In this document: positions 16,545 to 25,270 of the stretch, piece after piece
Position numbering within the stretch: the stretch's first letter is position 1
How the letters are laid out: each line of letters begins with the position of its first letter
Source: Saccharomonospora sp. NB11
GTDB lineage: Bacteria; Actinomycetota; Actinomycetes; Mycobacteriales; Pseudonocardiaceae
Length of the DNA: 64,000 nucleotides
Assembly (NCBI RefSeq): GCF_015910535.1
Contig: NZ_JACBJG010000003.1
Span: forward strand, 394,143 to 458,142
Direction of reading: 5' to 3'
Notes under the pieces: generated by a model
The model's input: the letters and a program-made list of their open reading frames with translations, nothing else
What the model was told of the DNA's origin: nothing
The model's database searches: none
Program-made: the position numbers and the translations under genes

Positions 16545-17600
16545 TCAGTAGCCCGCAGCGCTGAAGATGCAGTACGTGCCCGTGGTGTTCTCGGCGGACA
16601 TGATGAGCCCGCCCGTGTCCGACGTCATCGTCGCGGTGAAGCCCTCGGCGCCGCCGCCGAAGTCGATGAGCTCCACCTCCTCGATCTTGAGGGTCTCGCT
16701 GCTGGAGGCCTTCGTCTTGAGGTCTTCCAGCGCGTCCTCCCAGCCCTCGCACACCATGCCGGGCAGGGCGGCGCTGTCACCCTTGTCCAGGGTCGACATG
16801 ACCTTGTCGAGGAACTGCTGGCCCTCGCTGCTCAGGTCCGACGGGCTGCCGCTGCCCGTGGAGCCGGTGTCGCCGGTCGAACCGGTGTCTCCCGTGGAGC
16901 CCGTGTCGCCGGGTGCGGGCGCCCCGATGTCACCGCCGGCGCCGGAGGTGTCGATCTGGACGTCCTGCCAGCACCACCCGTTGCCCGAGTCCTTCAGCAG
17001 AGCGGCGACCTTGTACTCGCCCGCCGTGCCGAGAACGGCCGCCTGGTCCCCCTGCACCTGCGGCTCACCGGTCATCTGAACCTGGCCGAGTGAGCCCGCC
17101 ATCCCGACGGCCTCGTTCACCATCTCGGTCGCGTCCGCACAGAGCAGGTTCTGCAGCGTGGCGCTGTCACCCGAGGTCAGCGCGTCGGCGATCTGCTGGG
17201 CGAGAGCACCGGGACCGCCGTCCCCGCCCTGCTGGCCTCCCGCGCTCGTTCCCGAGTCGCCGGACGTGCTCTCACTGTCGTCGTCGTCGCTCAGGAGGAA
17301 GCCGGGAACGACGAATGCGGTGATGACGAACGCCACCACGGCGACCACCGCGATGCCGATACCGACCCACAGGCCGGTCTTGCTCTTCTTCGGCTCCTGC
17401 GGTGGGAAGCCGCCCATCTGGCCGTACTGGTTCGGGTCCATCGGGCCGTACTGGGCCTGCTGCGGATAGCCGGGCATGCCCGGGTACTGGCCGCCCTGCT
17501 GCGGAAAACCGCCGGAGGGCGGCCCTGGCACCGGCCCTGGCTGACCGTACGGTGACTGTCCGGGCTGTCCGGGCTGACCGGGTTGGGGTGGATAGGTCAT
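16545..17600 (-). CDS. Pro/Gly-rich single-pass membrane protein, DUF4878-like (paralogue B)
   Basis: 351-residue paralogue of the 15293-16282 gene. A Gly/Pro/Gln/Tyr-rich cytoplasmic tail (about 1-68, beginning MTYPPQPGQ) precedes KKSKTG, one transmembrane helix (about 75-100) and an acidic DDDDSES stretch. Two outer repeats follow, each with a Cys (LQNLLCAD, ALPGMVCEGW). Between them is a linker of three GDTGST hexapeptides encoded by 18-bp repeats (about 16851-16912). The ATG at 17600 gives the same N-terminus style as paralogue A. Function unknown; such tails often mediate protein contacts at the membrane, but that is inference only. Confidence 0.8.
   Translation of the reverse strand: MTYPPQPGQPGQPGQSPYGQPGPVPGPPSGGFPQQGGQYPGMPGYPQQAQYGPMDPNQYGQMGGFPPQEPKKSKTGLWVGIGIAVVAVVAFVITAFVVPGFLLSDDDDSESTSGDSGTSAGGQQGGDGGPGALAQQIADALTSGDSATLQNLLCADATEMVNEAVGMAGSLGQVQMTGEPQVQGDQAAVLGTAGEYKVAALLKDSGNGWCWQDVQIDTSGAGGDIGAPAPGDTGSTGDTGSTGDTGSTGSGSPSDLSSEGQQFLDKVMSTLDKGDSAALPGMVCEGWEDALEDLKTKASSSETLKIEEVELIDFGGGAEGFTATMTSDTGGLIMSAENTTGTYCIFSAAGY
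16851..16912 (-). repeat. 18-bp in-frame repeats encoding GDTGST
   Basis: Three near-identical 18-bp units in the linker between the two outer domains of paralogue B. Copy number may vary between strains by slippage. Confidence 0.7.
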
Positions 17601-17844
17601 GACTGCTGTGCCTTCCCTCAGCTGCGCTCCCCCGTGAAGCGCGTCGTGGATCTCCCTCAGACGCCGCGGCCCGATCCTTCGGTTCCCCCGGGCGCGCGTC
17701 GGTGTGAGCGCATTCTGCCTGCATGCACGTGCCCCGGAGGTGCGGGGGCGTGTCCGGACACACACCGGTGTCACCGGGTGACGAGGCGATGATTCACCGT
17801 GACGAGAAGGCGGACAACGCAGCAGTTATGGGACTGTCACGACA
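17601..17844. other. Intergenic region upstream of paralogue B
   Basis: Together with the hairpin and repeats below, this completes a 364-bp gene-free stretch. No convincing ORF is seen. A cluster of short palindromes lies at 17750-17771 (GTGTCCGGACAC directly followed by ACACCGGTGT). They are placed about 150 bp upstream of the paralogue B start and could be operator-like. Upstream of the ATG at 17600 there is GGAAGG spaced about 7 nt. Confidence 0.5.
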
Positions 17845-17880
17845 GAGGGCTCCCACCGGTGAGACCGAGTGGAAGCCCTC
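17845..17880 (-). terminator. Terminator hairpin after the GH25 gene
   Basis: GAGGGCTCCCAC (17845-17856) and GTGGAAGCCCTC (17869-17880) pair over 12 bp with one mismatch and a 12-nt loop. It lies 85 bp past the lysozyme stop on its strand, beyond the 10-bp repeats. Confidence 0.65.
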
Positions 17881-17910
17881 TGCGTGGGACTGTTCAGTTA
17901 TGTCCACAGT

Positions 17911-17950
17911 GTCCGAACTTGCCCGGACTTGCCCGGACTCGTCCGAACTC
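17911..17950. repeat. Four tandem 10-bp repeats
   Basis: Four consecutive units of pattern G[TC]CCG[AG]ACT[TC], ending 14 bp from the GH25 stop. The 10-bp period places each unit on the same helical face. The function is unknown. Confidence 0.7.
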
Positions 17951-17964
17951 GTCGGGGTGGAACG

Positions 17965-18828
17965 TCAGCCGTTGGCCAGCGCCTGCAGCCGGTCGTACGC
18001 GCCGTTGAACGAGTTCTGGTCGATCGGGTCGGACGAGTACTGCCAGATGGTGTGGTAGCCCCAGTTGTACGGCAGCTCACCCACCGACGACGCGTACCGC
18101 GCCACCCAGAGCGGGACGGTGCCGGAGAAGTCGCCCGCCGTGCCGACACACTGGTTCCACCAGCTCGTCGACGTGTAGATCACCGGCCAGCGGCCGGTGC
18201 GGGCGTAGTAGGTGTCGTGGAAGTCCTTCACCCACGCCGCCATCTGCGCCTGCGTCTTGCCGTAGCAGGTCGCGCCGTACGGGTTGTACTCCATGTCCAG
18301 GGCGCCGGGCAGCGTCTTGCCGTCACGCGACCAGCCGCCGCCGTTGTCGACGAAGAAGTTCGCCTGCGCCGCGCCGGACGAGACGTCCGGACGCGCGAAG
18401 TGGTACGCGCCGCGAATCATTCCCACGTTGTAGGAACCGTTGTACTGCTGCGCGAAGTAGGGATTCTTGTAGTTCGTTCCCTCGGTCGCCTTGACATAGG
18501 CGAATTTCTTGCCCTGATTCCACCAGTACGCCCAGTCGACGTTTCCTTGCCAACTGCTGACGTCGATACCGGGGACAGTGGCGTAGGCCTGCATCCCGTC
18601 GGAGTTCAGGCCCTGCGGTTCCAGGGCGCGCTTCTTTGTGAACGAGGTCGAGTGGTCGCCCTCGTGCTTCCTGATCTGCGAACCCATGGCGTGATCGACC
18701 TGGTTCTGGCCGGTCGCGCTGGTGTCGACGTCGGCCGCCGCGGGGGTCAGTGCGCCGAGCAGGAGCGCGCTGACGGACGCGGCGACGGTGGCGGCTGCTA
18801 TCCGCCACCTTCTCCATCCGATGCCCAT
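17965..18828 (-). CDS. Secreted GH25 lysozyme (muramidase)
   Basis: 287-residue exported enzyme that cleaves peptidoglycan at MurNAc-GlcNAc bonds. The signal peptide spans about residues 1-32 (Arg-rich start, hydrophobic core, cleavage near PAAA-DV). The GH25 catalytic barrel starts at GIDVSSWQG (Asp89). It continues with VKATEG (Glu116) and GALDMEYN, where Asp178/Glu180 form the DxE active-site pair. It ends in WQYSS and a substrate-binding Asp. An AAAGGA Shine-Dalgarno precedes the ATG. The AT-rich patch at about 18945-18990 upstream is a likely promoter region. Neighbouring genes do not fix whether it remodels its own wall or attacks competitors. Confidence 0.93.
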   Translation of the reverse strand: MGIGWRRWRIAAATVAASVSALLLGALTPAAADVDTSATGQNQVDHAMGSQIRKHEGDHSTSFTKKRALEPQGLNSDGMQAYATVPGIDVSSWQGNVDWAYWWNQGKKFAYVKATEGTNYKNPYFAQQYNGSYNVGMIRGAYHFARPDVSSGAAQANFFVDNGGGWSRDGKTLPGALDMEYNPYGATCYGKTQAQMAAWVKDFHDTYYARTGRWPVIYTSTSWWNQCVGTAGDFSGTVPLWVARYASSVGELPYNWGYHTIWQYSSDPIDQNSFNGAYDRLQALANG

Positions 18829-19051
18829 CGGAGATGTCCTTTCATCAACTATGCCCTCGCGCCGAACCGTTCACTGAAGGTGTCGGTTCGGCGGTCGATT
18901 GTGAGCACAGCGCGCCCGGGATGTCACTAGTTGACGTGAAGACTTTAGGCCGAGTGGGTAATTTTTATGCCCGATTCCCGACGAAAGGAGGTGTCATTCC
19001 CCGTCGAAAGATGTGGTCCGAGACGGATGTGGCGCGACGGTGTCTCGAAAC

Positions 19052-19075
19052 GAAAAACGCCGGGTGACTCGGCGT
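19052..19075 (-). terminator. Intrinsic terminator after the T7SS-associated gene
   Basis: On the coding strand, ACGCCG-(7 nt)-CGGCGT is followed by a run of T (19053-19057). It is one of the few hairpins in the window with a U tract. Confidence 0.75.
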
Positions 19076-19106
19076 AGTTCGGGCCGGGCGGTCCGGGCGG
19101 GGCGTC

Positions 19107-19718
19107 TCAGAGCGGGTACATCCGCGCGTGTTCCAGTTCCTCCGGCGTGACGGTCGCGGTGATCACGTCGTCGGGGTTCAACGCGAGCGAACACCCGCCG
19201 AGGAGATCGACGACGTCCGCGCCCTTGACCTTCCGCGCGTACGGCCAGTCGCGGGGAGCGAGTGCCTTGGCCGTGTAGGCGGGCACGACCACGTCGCCGT
19301 CGAGGTCGTGGAACCCGACCAAGGTGCGCTGTGTCGGGCTGTATGCGTAGACGTACAAATCGGCGCCGAGCACCGCGGGTGCGATGTCCTCCTCGGGACG
19401 ATGCCGCGTGTAGACGAGCTGGAGCAGGTATTCCAGTTCGCTGCTGGGCTCGGGGAAACCAAGCGCCTGCGGTGACGGTCGGTACTGATCGTTGAAGTGG
19501 AAGTCGTCCACGATCTCGCCGTGGTTGTCGACGGGATAGGCGCCGACGACGGCCCACTCGGGCACGTTGCCCCTCGGGTCGAACGCCTCGTCGATCACGT
19601 AGAGCCAGCTACCGGGGTTCGCCCGCGCGTTCGCCCGCATCTCGGCCGTGATCTCGGGTTTGCGGACGGCGGCGGACTGTTCGGGCACGAGGCGGTGAGG
19701 GTCGTCGCGCTGGGCCAT
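19107..19718 (-). CDS. Type VII secretion system-associated protein
   Basis: 203-residue soluble protein resembling actinobacterial T7SS-associated/SseB-like proteins. The N-terminal module has EITAEMRANARANPGSW, YVIDEAFDPRGNVPEWAVVGAYPVD and NDQYRPSPQALGFP (about residues 22-90). A second module of about 75 residues (VYAYSPTQRTLVGF, VPAYTAKALAP, NPDDVI) is SseB-like. No ESX core genes (eccC, WXG100 pair) lie in the window, so its partner is elsewhere or this is an orphan. It is transcribed alone, with a U-tract terminator after it, and diverges from the SCP-like gene with a 55-bp shared promoter region. Confidence 0.75.
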   Translation of the reverse strand: MAQRDDPHRLVPEQSAAVRKPEITAEMRANARANPGSWLYVIDEAFDPRGNVPEWAVVGAYPVDNHGEIVDDFHFNDQYRPSPQALGFPEPSSELEYLLQLVYTRHRPEEDIAPAVLGADLYVYAYSPTQRTLVGFHDLDGDVVVPAYTAKALAPRDWPYARKVKGADVVDLLGGCSLALNPDDVITATVTPEELEHARMYPL

Positions 19719-19773
19719 GTGCTTCCCCAGGTGGTGTCCGTGCCGGCTTTCGTTCCCACTTTACTGTGATGGC

Positions 19774-20169
19774 ATGCCGTCTTCACGCTTGATTGATCCC
19801 GGCGAGTTGCGGGCCGCGTGCGAGCGCGTGCTGCCCTGGCTCGACGGCGGAGACGAACCCGCGCGGGCTGAGCTGGCCGCCGCCGTGCGGTCGAGCCTGA
19901 AGACACTCGCCGCTGTGGCCCCCGGCCGCAGCGTCGAGGTGCGCGTGCCGCCGTTCGCGGCCGTGCAGTGCGTCGCCGGTCCCCGGCACACGCGAGGCAC
20001 CCCGGCCAACGTCGTCGAGACGGACCCGCGCACGTGGCTCGAACTGGCCACGGGGCGTCTGAAGTGGACCGACGCGGTCGACAGCGGACGCGTCTCGGCG
20101 TCCGGAACGCGCGCCGACGTCTCGCAGTGGCTGCCGATCGTGCGGCTGTCCTCCTCGCGCCCGGAATGA
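19774..20169 (+). CDS. SCP2-like (bacterial sterol carrier ortholog) protein
   Basis: 131-residue cytosolic protein often found near purF in actinobacteria. The SCP-type segment RSVEVRVPPFAAVQCVAGPRHTRGTPANVVETD (about residues 48-80) and WLELATGRLKWTDAVDSGRVSASGTRADVSQWLP are recognisable. It belongs to the small family of SCP2-domain proteins. Lipid or hydrophobic-ligand binding is family knowledge, and no substrate is known. The ATG at 19774 is preceded by TACTGTGAT, a possible -10 for a leaderless message. It diverges from the T7SS-associated gene. Confidence 0.8.
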   Translation: MPSSRLIDPGELRAACERVLPWLDGGDEPARAELAAAVRSSLKTLAAVAPGRSVEVRVPPFAAVQCVAGPRHTRGTPANVVETDPRTWLELATGRLKWTDAVDSGRVSASGTRADVSQWLPIVRLSSSRPE

Positions 20170-20311
20170 CCGGGTCGACTCGTCGTGACGCAACTTGACC
20201 GTTTCGACGCGGAGAGTAGTTTCCCCAAGATCAGGGGTTTCGCTCGGTTACGATTCACCAGCCGCGATCAGCGTCGGCTCTCACGACGAGGAAGGGAACG
20301 GACAGCGAACG

Positions 20312-21187
20312 ATGGTTGCGCAGGACGGTGTCGGAGCTGAGGCCACCACTCCGACAACTCGTCGGATGATCGTCGGTGCGCAACTTCGTGGGCTGCGGGA
20401 ACGGGCGGAGATCAGCCGGTCCCAGGCGGGCTATCACATCCGGGCCTCCGATTCGAAGATCAGCCGCATGGAGCTGGGGCGTGTCGGCTTCAAGGAACGC
20501 GACGTCGCCGACCTGCTGACCCTGTACGGCGTCACGGACGAGAACGAGCGTGAGGTCCTGCTCCGGATGGCTCGCGAGGCGAACGAGCCGGGCTGGTGGC
20601 AGAAGTTCAACGACTACACGCCCAAGTGGTTCGAGCCGTTCCTCGGGCTCGAACAGGCGGCGTCGCGCATCCAGACCTACGAGCTCCAGTACGTGCCGGG
20701 TCTGTTGCAGACCGAGGACTACGCGCGAGCCGTCATCACGCACGGGCTGCCCGAGGTCGCCGACTCGGCCGCCGAGGCGAGGGTGGAGGTGCGGATGCGG
20801 CGGCAGCGACTGCTGCTGCGCGCCAACCCGCCGAAGCTGTGGGCCGTGGTGGACGAGTCGGTGATTCGTCGGCCGCTGGGTGGCCGCGCGGTGCATCGCG
20901 CGCAGCTCGAACGGCTGCTCGACGCTACGACGCTGCCGAACGTCACGGTGCAGGTCGTGCCCTACAGCCGCAGCGGCTACGCGGCGGAGAGTCCCTTCAC
21001 GTTGCTGCGTTTCGCCCAGCCCGAACTGCCGAACATCGGCTACGTCGACCACATCGCCGGCGGGATCTACCTGGAGAAGCCGGACGAGATCGAGTTGATC
21101 GGGCGCGCGCTCGACCGGCTCGCCGTGGACGCGGAGACGCCGGAGCGTTCCCGCAAGCTGATCGCGGAGATCTTGGCGGAGAGCTGA
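20312..21187 (+). CDS. XRE-family regulator with DUF5753 domain
   Basis: 291-residue DNA-binding protein. The N-terminal HTH_XRE (about residues 20-75) includes LRGLRERAEISRSQAGYHI and ASDSKISRMELGRVGF. The C-terminal DUF5753 domain (about 95-280) has the markers FLGLEQAASRIQTYE, YVPGLLQTEDYARAVI and NVTVQVVPYS. This architecture is typical of Streptomyces developmental and antibiotic regulators partnered with DUF397 proteins. The start ATG has GAAGGGAA upstream. The frame is open to 20195, but similarity begins after 20312. It lies just upstream of a DUF397 gene, as expected for a regulator/partner pair. Confidence 0.93.
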   Translation: MVAQDGVGAEATTPTTRRMIVGAQLRGLRERAEISRSQAGYHIRASDSKISRMELGRVGFKERDVADLLTLYGVTDENEREVLLRMAREANEPGWWQKFNDYTPKWFEPFLGLEQAASRIQTYELQYVPGLLQTEDYARAVITHGLPEVADSAAEARVEVRMRRQRLLLRANPPKLWAVVDESVIRRPLGGRAVHRAQLERLLDATTLPNVTVQVVPYSRSGYAAESPFTLLRFAQPELPNIGYVDHIAGGIYLEKPDEIELIGRALDRLAVDAETPERSRKLIAEILAES

Positions 21188-21273
21188 GCCCGGTTCCCCT
21201 GACGCACTGACCAGCGCTATAGGTTGCTCATTGTGGCCCCCATCACCATGTGATTAATCCCGCGCGCTTGCTG

Positions 21274-21339
21274 CTGCACGTGCATTCGCCTGTGCGCGCG
21301 GCGGTGCTACTCTTCGCGCACAATCGAATGCACGTGCAG
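21274..21339. promoter_or_regulatory. Inverted repeat with two TGCACGTGCA palindromes before the DUF397 gene
   Basis: CTGCACGTGCATTCG (21274-21288) and CGAATGCACGTGCAG (21325-21339) are a perfect 15-bp inverted repeat. Each arm holds the 10-bp palindrome TGCACGTGCA, with centres 54 bp apart. It lies between the XRE gene and its DUF397 neighbour and flanks a TACTCT -10-like element at about 21309. It is a strong operator candidate for the XRE protein. Confidence 0.75.
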
Positions 21340-21379
21340 ATGCATCCTCCGAAGGTTGTCGGTCGGGAAGGTGAGGATC

Positions 21380-21658
21380 ATGGCGAAGGCGATCGGTCAC
21401 GGTGTCGCGAGCGCTGCGAACACGGCGAGTACCACGGCTGCGGTGCCCGCGGACAGTCTCCCGGAGGCGACCTGGCGCAAGAGTTCCTACAGCGGCGCCA
21501 TGGGCAACTGCGTGGAGGTCGCCCGCCTGGCCTCCGGTGACGTGGCCGTCCGCAACTCGCGTGACCCGCACGGTCCCGCCCTCGTCTACACGCGAGCCGA
21601 GATCGCCGCGTTCCTCGCGGGCGCCAAGGACGGTGAGTTCGATGACCTTGCTGTCTGA
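21380..21658 (+). CDS. DUF397 domain protein
   Basis: 92-residue protein with a complete DUF397 core: WRKSSYSGAMGNCVEVARL (about residues 32-50), then VAVRNSRDPHGPALVYTRAEIAAFL. Such small acidic-ended proteins pair with XRE/DUF5753 regulators in actinomycetes and are thought to modulate them, sometimes described as antitoxin-like. The ATG at 21380 is chosen for the GGAAGGTGAGG before it; an in-frame TTG at 21356 is less likely. Its 3' end overlaps the next gene by 17 bp, so the unknown downstream protein is probably translated together with it. Confidence 0.88.
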   Translation: MAKAIGHGVASAANTASTTAAVPADSLPEATWRKSSYSGAMGNCVEVARLASGDVAVRNSRDPHGPALVYTRAEIAAFLAGAKDGEFDDLAV

Positions 21659-22091
21659 GGTGGACGCCGTGGACACTGCTCTCAGCTCCGATGTGGACAG
21701 CATGGCTGCCCAGGAGCAGGCCGAGGCCGCCGCGGTGGAGGACGTGCTCGGCAGGCTCATCGCGCGTGGTTACACGTTCGTGCACCCGAGGGACCCCCAG
21801 GGCGAAATCGTCGCGGTGGTCGGGGTTCGCGTGCACGGGACCGTCGTCGACGTCGTCCGTTTCGACGCGGAGGACGACGTGACCGCCATGCGGATGCCGT
21901 CGGACGAGTCGAACATCCTCGCTCCGACCAGCGTGCAGTGGCGGCGCGACGGTGACATGTACGAGGTCGTCGACGCGCTGCTCGACCTGCCCGACGTGCC
22001 CGAGACGCCGCCCACGGCCCGCGCGCTCGGCCGAGGCTGCTGGGTCGGCAACGACCGAGGGCGATCGGTGTACCTCCGCGCCAGTGCATGA
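21642..22091 (+). CDS. Unknown protein coupled to DUF397 gene
   Basis: 149-residue protein without a recognised domain. It is acidic at the N-terminus (about 1-35, low complexity, Asp/Glu/Ala-rich). A compact predicted alpha/beta core follows: EDVLGRLIARGYTFVHPRD, then strands IVAVVGVRVHGTVVDVVRFD, and WRRDGDMYEVVDALLDLP. The C-terminal RALGRGCWVGNDRGRSVYLR holds the only Cys. No signal peptide or transmembrane segment is seen. The ATG at 21642 lies inside the DUF397 ORF in another frame with AAGGACGGTGAG upstream. Coupling suggests a third member of the XRE/DUF397 regulatory set, but this is inference. Confidence 0.7.
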   Translation: MTLLSEVDAVDTALSSDVDSMAAQEQAEAAAVEDVLGRLIARGYTFVHPRDPQGEIVAVVGVRVHGTVVDVVRFDAEDDVTAMRMPSDESNILAPTSVQWRRDGDMYEVVDALLDLPDVPETPPTARALGRGCWVGNDRGRSVYLRASA

Positions 22092-22177
22092 GCTTCGCGT
22101 CACGGGAACGGGTCGCCCCGGGAGGCTTCGGGCCTAGACTGAGGGCGGCCCGTTCTCGTCTGTAGGGAGCCCTCTTC

Positions 22178-23719
22178 GTGAATCGAGTCCGGACGGATGA
22201 GGTTGAGCCGGAACCTCGTGAGGAATGCGGTGTCTTCGGAGTCTGGGCGCCGGGCGAGGACGTCGCGAAGCTGACGTACTACGGCCTGTACGCGCTGCAG
22301 CACCGCGGCCAGGAGGCGGCCGGCATCTCGGTGTCCAACGGCAAGCAGATCGTCGTGTTCAAGGACCTCGGTCTCGTCAGCCAGGTCTTCGACGAACAGG
22401 TGCTGTCGTCGTTGCAGGGCCACGTCGCCGTCGGTCACTGTCGCTACTCCACGACCGGCTCCGGCACGTGGGAGAACGCCCAACCCGTCTTCCACCAGAC
22501 CAAGGCCGACACGGGACTGTCGCTCGGTCACAACGGCAACCTGGTGAACACCCACGAGCTGCACGAACGCGCGCAGCGGCTCGGCGTGGTCGAACGTGGC
22601 GGCGCCACCACCGACTCGCACCTGCTCTGCGGCCTGCTGGCCCACGCCGCCGCCGACCGGGGGCTGGAGGGCGCGGCCCTGGAACTGCTCCCGGACGTGC
22701 GCGGCGCGTTCTGCCTGGTGTTCGCCGACGAGAACACGCTCTACGCCGCCCGCGACCCCCACGGGGTCCGCCCGCTCGTGCTCGGCAGGCTCGAACGCGG
22801 CTGGGTGGTGGCGAGCGAGACCGCCGCCCTCGACATCGTCGGCGCGTCGTTCGTGCGCGAGGTCGAGCCCGGCGAACTCATCGCCATCGACGCGGGTGGC
22901 CTGCGGTCCAGCCGGTTCGCCAACCCCGAGCCCAAGGGCTGCGTCTTCGAGTACGTCTACCTGGCCCGTCCCGACACGGTGATCTCCGGCCGCAGCGTGC
23001 ACGCCACCCGGGTCGAGATCGGTCGCAGGCTCGCGAAGGAACACCCAGCCGACGCCGACCTCGTCATCCCGGTGCCCGAGTCCGGCACCCCCGCCGCCAT
23101 CGGGTACGCCCAGGGCTCCGGCATCCCCTACGGCTCCGGGCTGGTCAAGAACAACTACGTCGGCCGCACGTTCATCCAGCCGTCGCAGACCATCCGGCAG
23201 CTCGGCATCCGCCTCAAGCTCAATCCGCTGCGCGAGGTCATCCGCGGCAAGCGGCTGGTCGTGGTCGACGACTCCATCGTGCGCGGCAACACCCAGCGCG
23301 CCCTCGTGCGCATGCTTCGCGAGGCGGGTGCCGTCGAGGTGCACGTCCGGATCGCCTCGCCGCCCGTGCGCTGGCCGTGCTTCTACGGCATCGACTTCGC
23401 CGAGCGTGCCGAGCTCGTCGCCAACGGCGCCGACCTCGACGGCATCCGTCGCCTGATCGGGGCCGACTCGTTGGGATATGTGTCACTCGACAGCCTCGTG
23501 GCCGCCTCCGAACAGCCCGCGTCGCGGCTCTGCGCGGCCTGTTTCGACGGCGAGTACCCGATTCCGCTGCCCGACGAAGAGCTGATCGGCAAGCACGTGC
23601 TCGAGAACCTCGGCGAGAGCGGCCCCGAAGCGATCCCGACGGAGTCGTCGGACAAACCGAGTCCGTTGCCCTCCGCGACGCCGGGGTACGGTGCCGAAGA
23701 TGCCGTTCGGCGTCCCTAG
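22178..23719 (+). CDS. purF: Amidophosphoribosyltransferase
   Basis: 513-residue first-committed enzyme of purine synthesis, making phosphoribosylamine from PRPP and glutamine. A 16-residue propeptide precedes Cys17 in EECGVFGVW, which becomes the N-terminal nucleophile after cleavage. The glutaminase half is followed by the phosphoribosyltransferase half with the PRPP loop VVVDDSIVRGNTQRA. Cysteines in PKGCVF, RWPCFYG and the C-terminal LCAAC match the 4Fe-4S ligands of the Bacillus-type enzyme. The GTG start has TAGGGAG about 9 nt upstream, and TAGACT at 22135 is a plausible -10. It is followed by purM after 30 bp. Confidence 0.97.
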   Translation: MNRVRTDEVEPEPREECGVFGVWAPGEDVAKLTYYGLYALQHRGQEAAGISVSNGKQIVVFKDLGLVSQVFDEQVLSSLQGHVAVGHCRYSTTGSGTWENAQPVFHQTKADTGLSLGHNGNLVNTHELHERAQRLGVVERGGATTDSHLLCGLLAHAAADRGLEGAALELLPDVRGAFCLVFADENTLYAARDPHGVRPLVLGRLERGWVVASETAALDIVGASFVREVEPGELIAIDAGGLRSSRFANPEPKGCVFEYVYLARPDTVISGRSVHATRVEIGRRLAKEHPADADLVIPVPESGTPAAIGYAQGSGIPYGSGLVKNNYVGRTFIQPSQTIRQLGIRLKLNPLREVIRGKRLVVVDDSIVRGNTQRALVRMLREAGAVEVHVRIASPPVRWPCFYGIDFAERAELVANGADLDGIRRLIGADSLGYVSLDSLVAASEQPASRLCAACFDGEYPIPLPDEELIGKHVLENLGESGPEAIPTESSDKPSPLPSATPGYGAEDAVRRP

Positions 23720-23749
23720 TCGTTACGAAGTGAGGATGGAGCCGCTTCC

Positions 23750-24820
<1,071 letters not shown>

Positions 24821-24830
24821 CACGGACGTG

Positions 24831-25256
24831 ATGGCCGAGAACCTGCGGGTCAGCGCCCGATTCGTGATCGCCGAGTCGGAGCTGTCGGAGCGGTTCTCCC
24901 GAGCGTCCGGCCCGGGAGGCCAGGGCGTCAACACGACCTCGTCGCGGGTCGAGCTGTCGTTCGACGTGGCCCGCTCGCCGTCGGTGCCCGACGCGCTGCG
25001 CGCTCGGCTGCTGGAACGGTTGGGCGGGCGGCTCGTCCAGGGTGTGCTCACCGTCGTGGCGAGCGAGCACCGGGAGCAGTGGGCGAACCGGCGGGCGGCG
25101 CGGGAGCGGCTGGTCGCCCTGTTGCGGCAGGCCGCGGCTCCGCCGCCGAGGAAGCGCCGTCCCACGAAGCCCACGAGGGGCTCGCAGGAACGCCGCCTCG
25201 CGAGCAAGAAGCGCCGCTCCCAGCTCAAGCGCAACCGCCGCTCCTGGGACGACTGA
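24831..25256 (+). CDS. arfB: Alternative ribosome-rescue factor / ArfB-type peptidyl-tRNA hydrolase
   Basis: 141-residue stand-alone GGQ protein that would release nascent chains from ribosomes stalled without a stop codon. The GGQ loop is at SGPGGQGVNTTSSRVEL (about residues 25-41). The C-terminal tail is strongly basic (RKRRPTKP, RRLASKKRRSQLKRNRR), as needed to occupy the empty mRNA channel. It starts with GTGATG at 24828, so either codon could be used. It lies 10 bp after purM, probably co-transcribed, and converges with the response regulator across the 21-bp repeat array. Confidence 0.9.
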   Translation: MAENLRVSARFVIAESELSERFSRASGPGGQGVNTTSSRVELSFDVARSPSVPDALRARLLERLGGRLVQGVLTVVASEHREQWANRRAARERLVALLRQAAAPPPRKRRPTKPTRGSQERRLASKKRRSQLKRNRRSWDD

Positions 25257-25270
25257 CCCCCCCGGACGTC

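Noticed and set aside
18988..19079. Short plus-strand ORF after AGGAGGTG near 18990
   Set aside because: Only about 28 codons, no hydrophobic or conserved pattern, and it runs into the terminator of the opposing gene.
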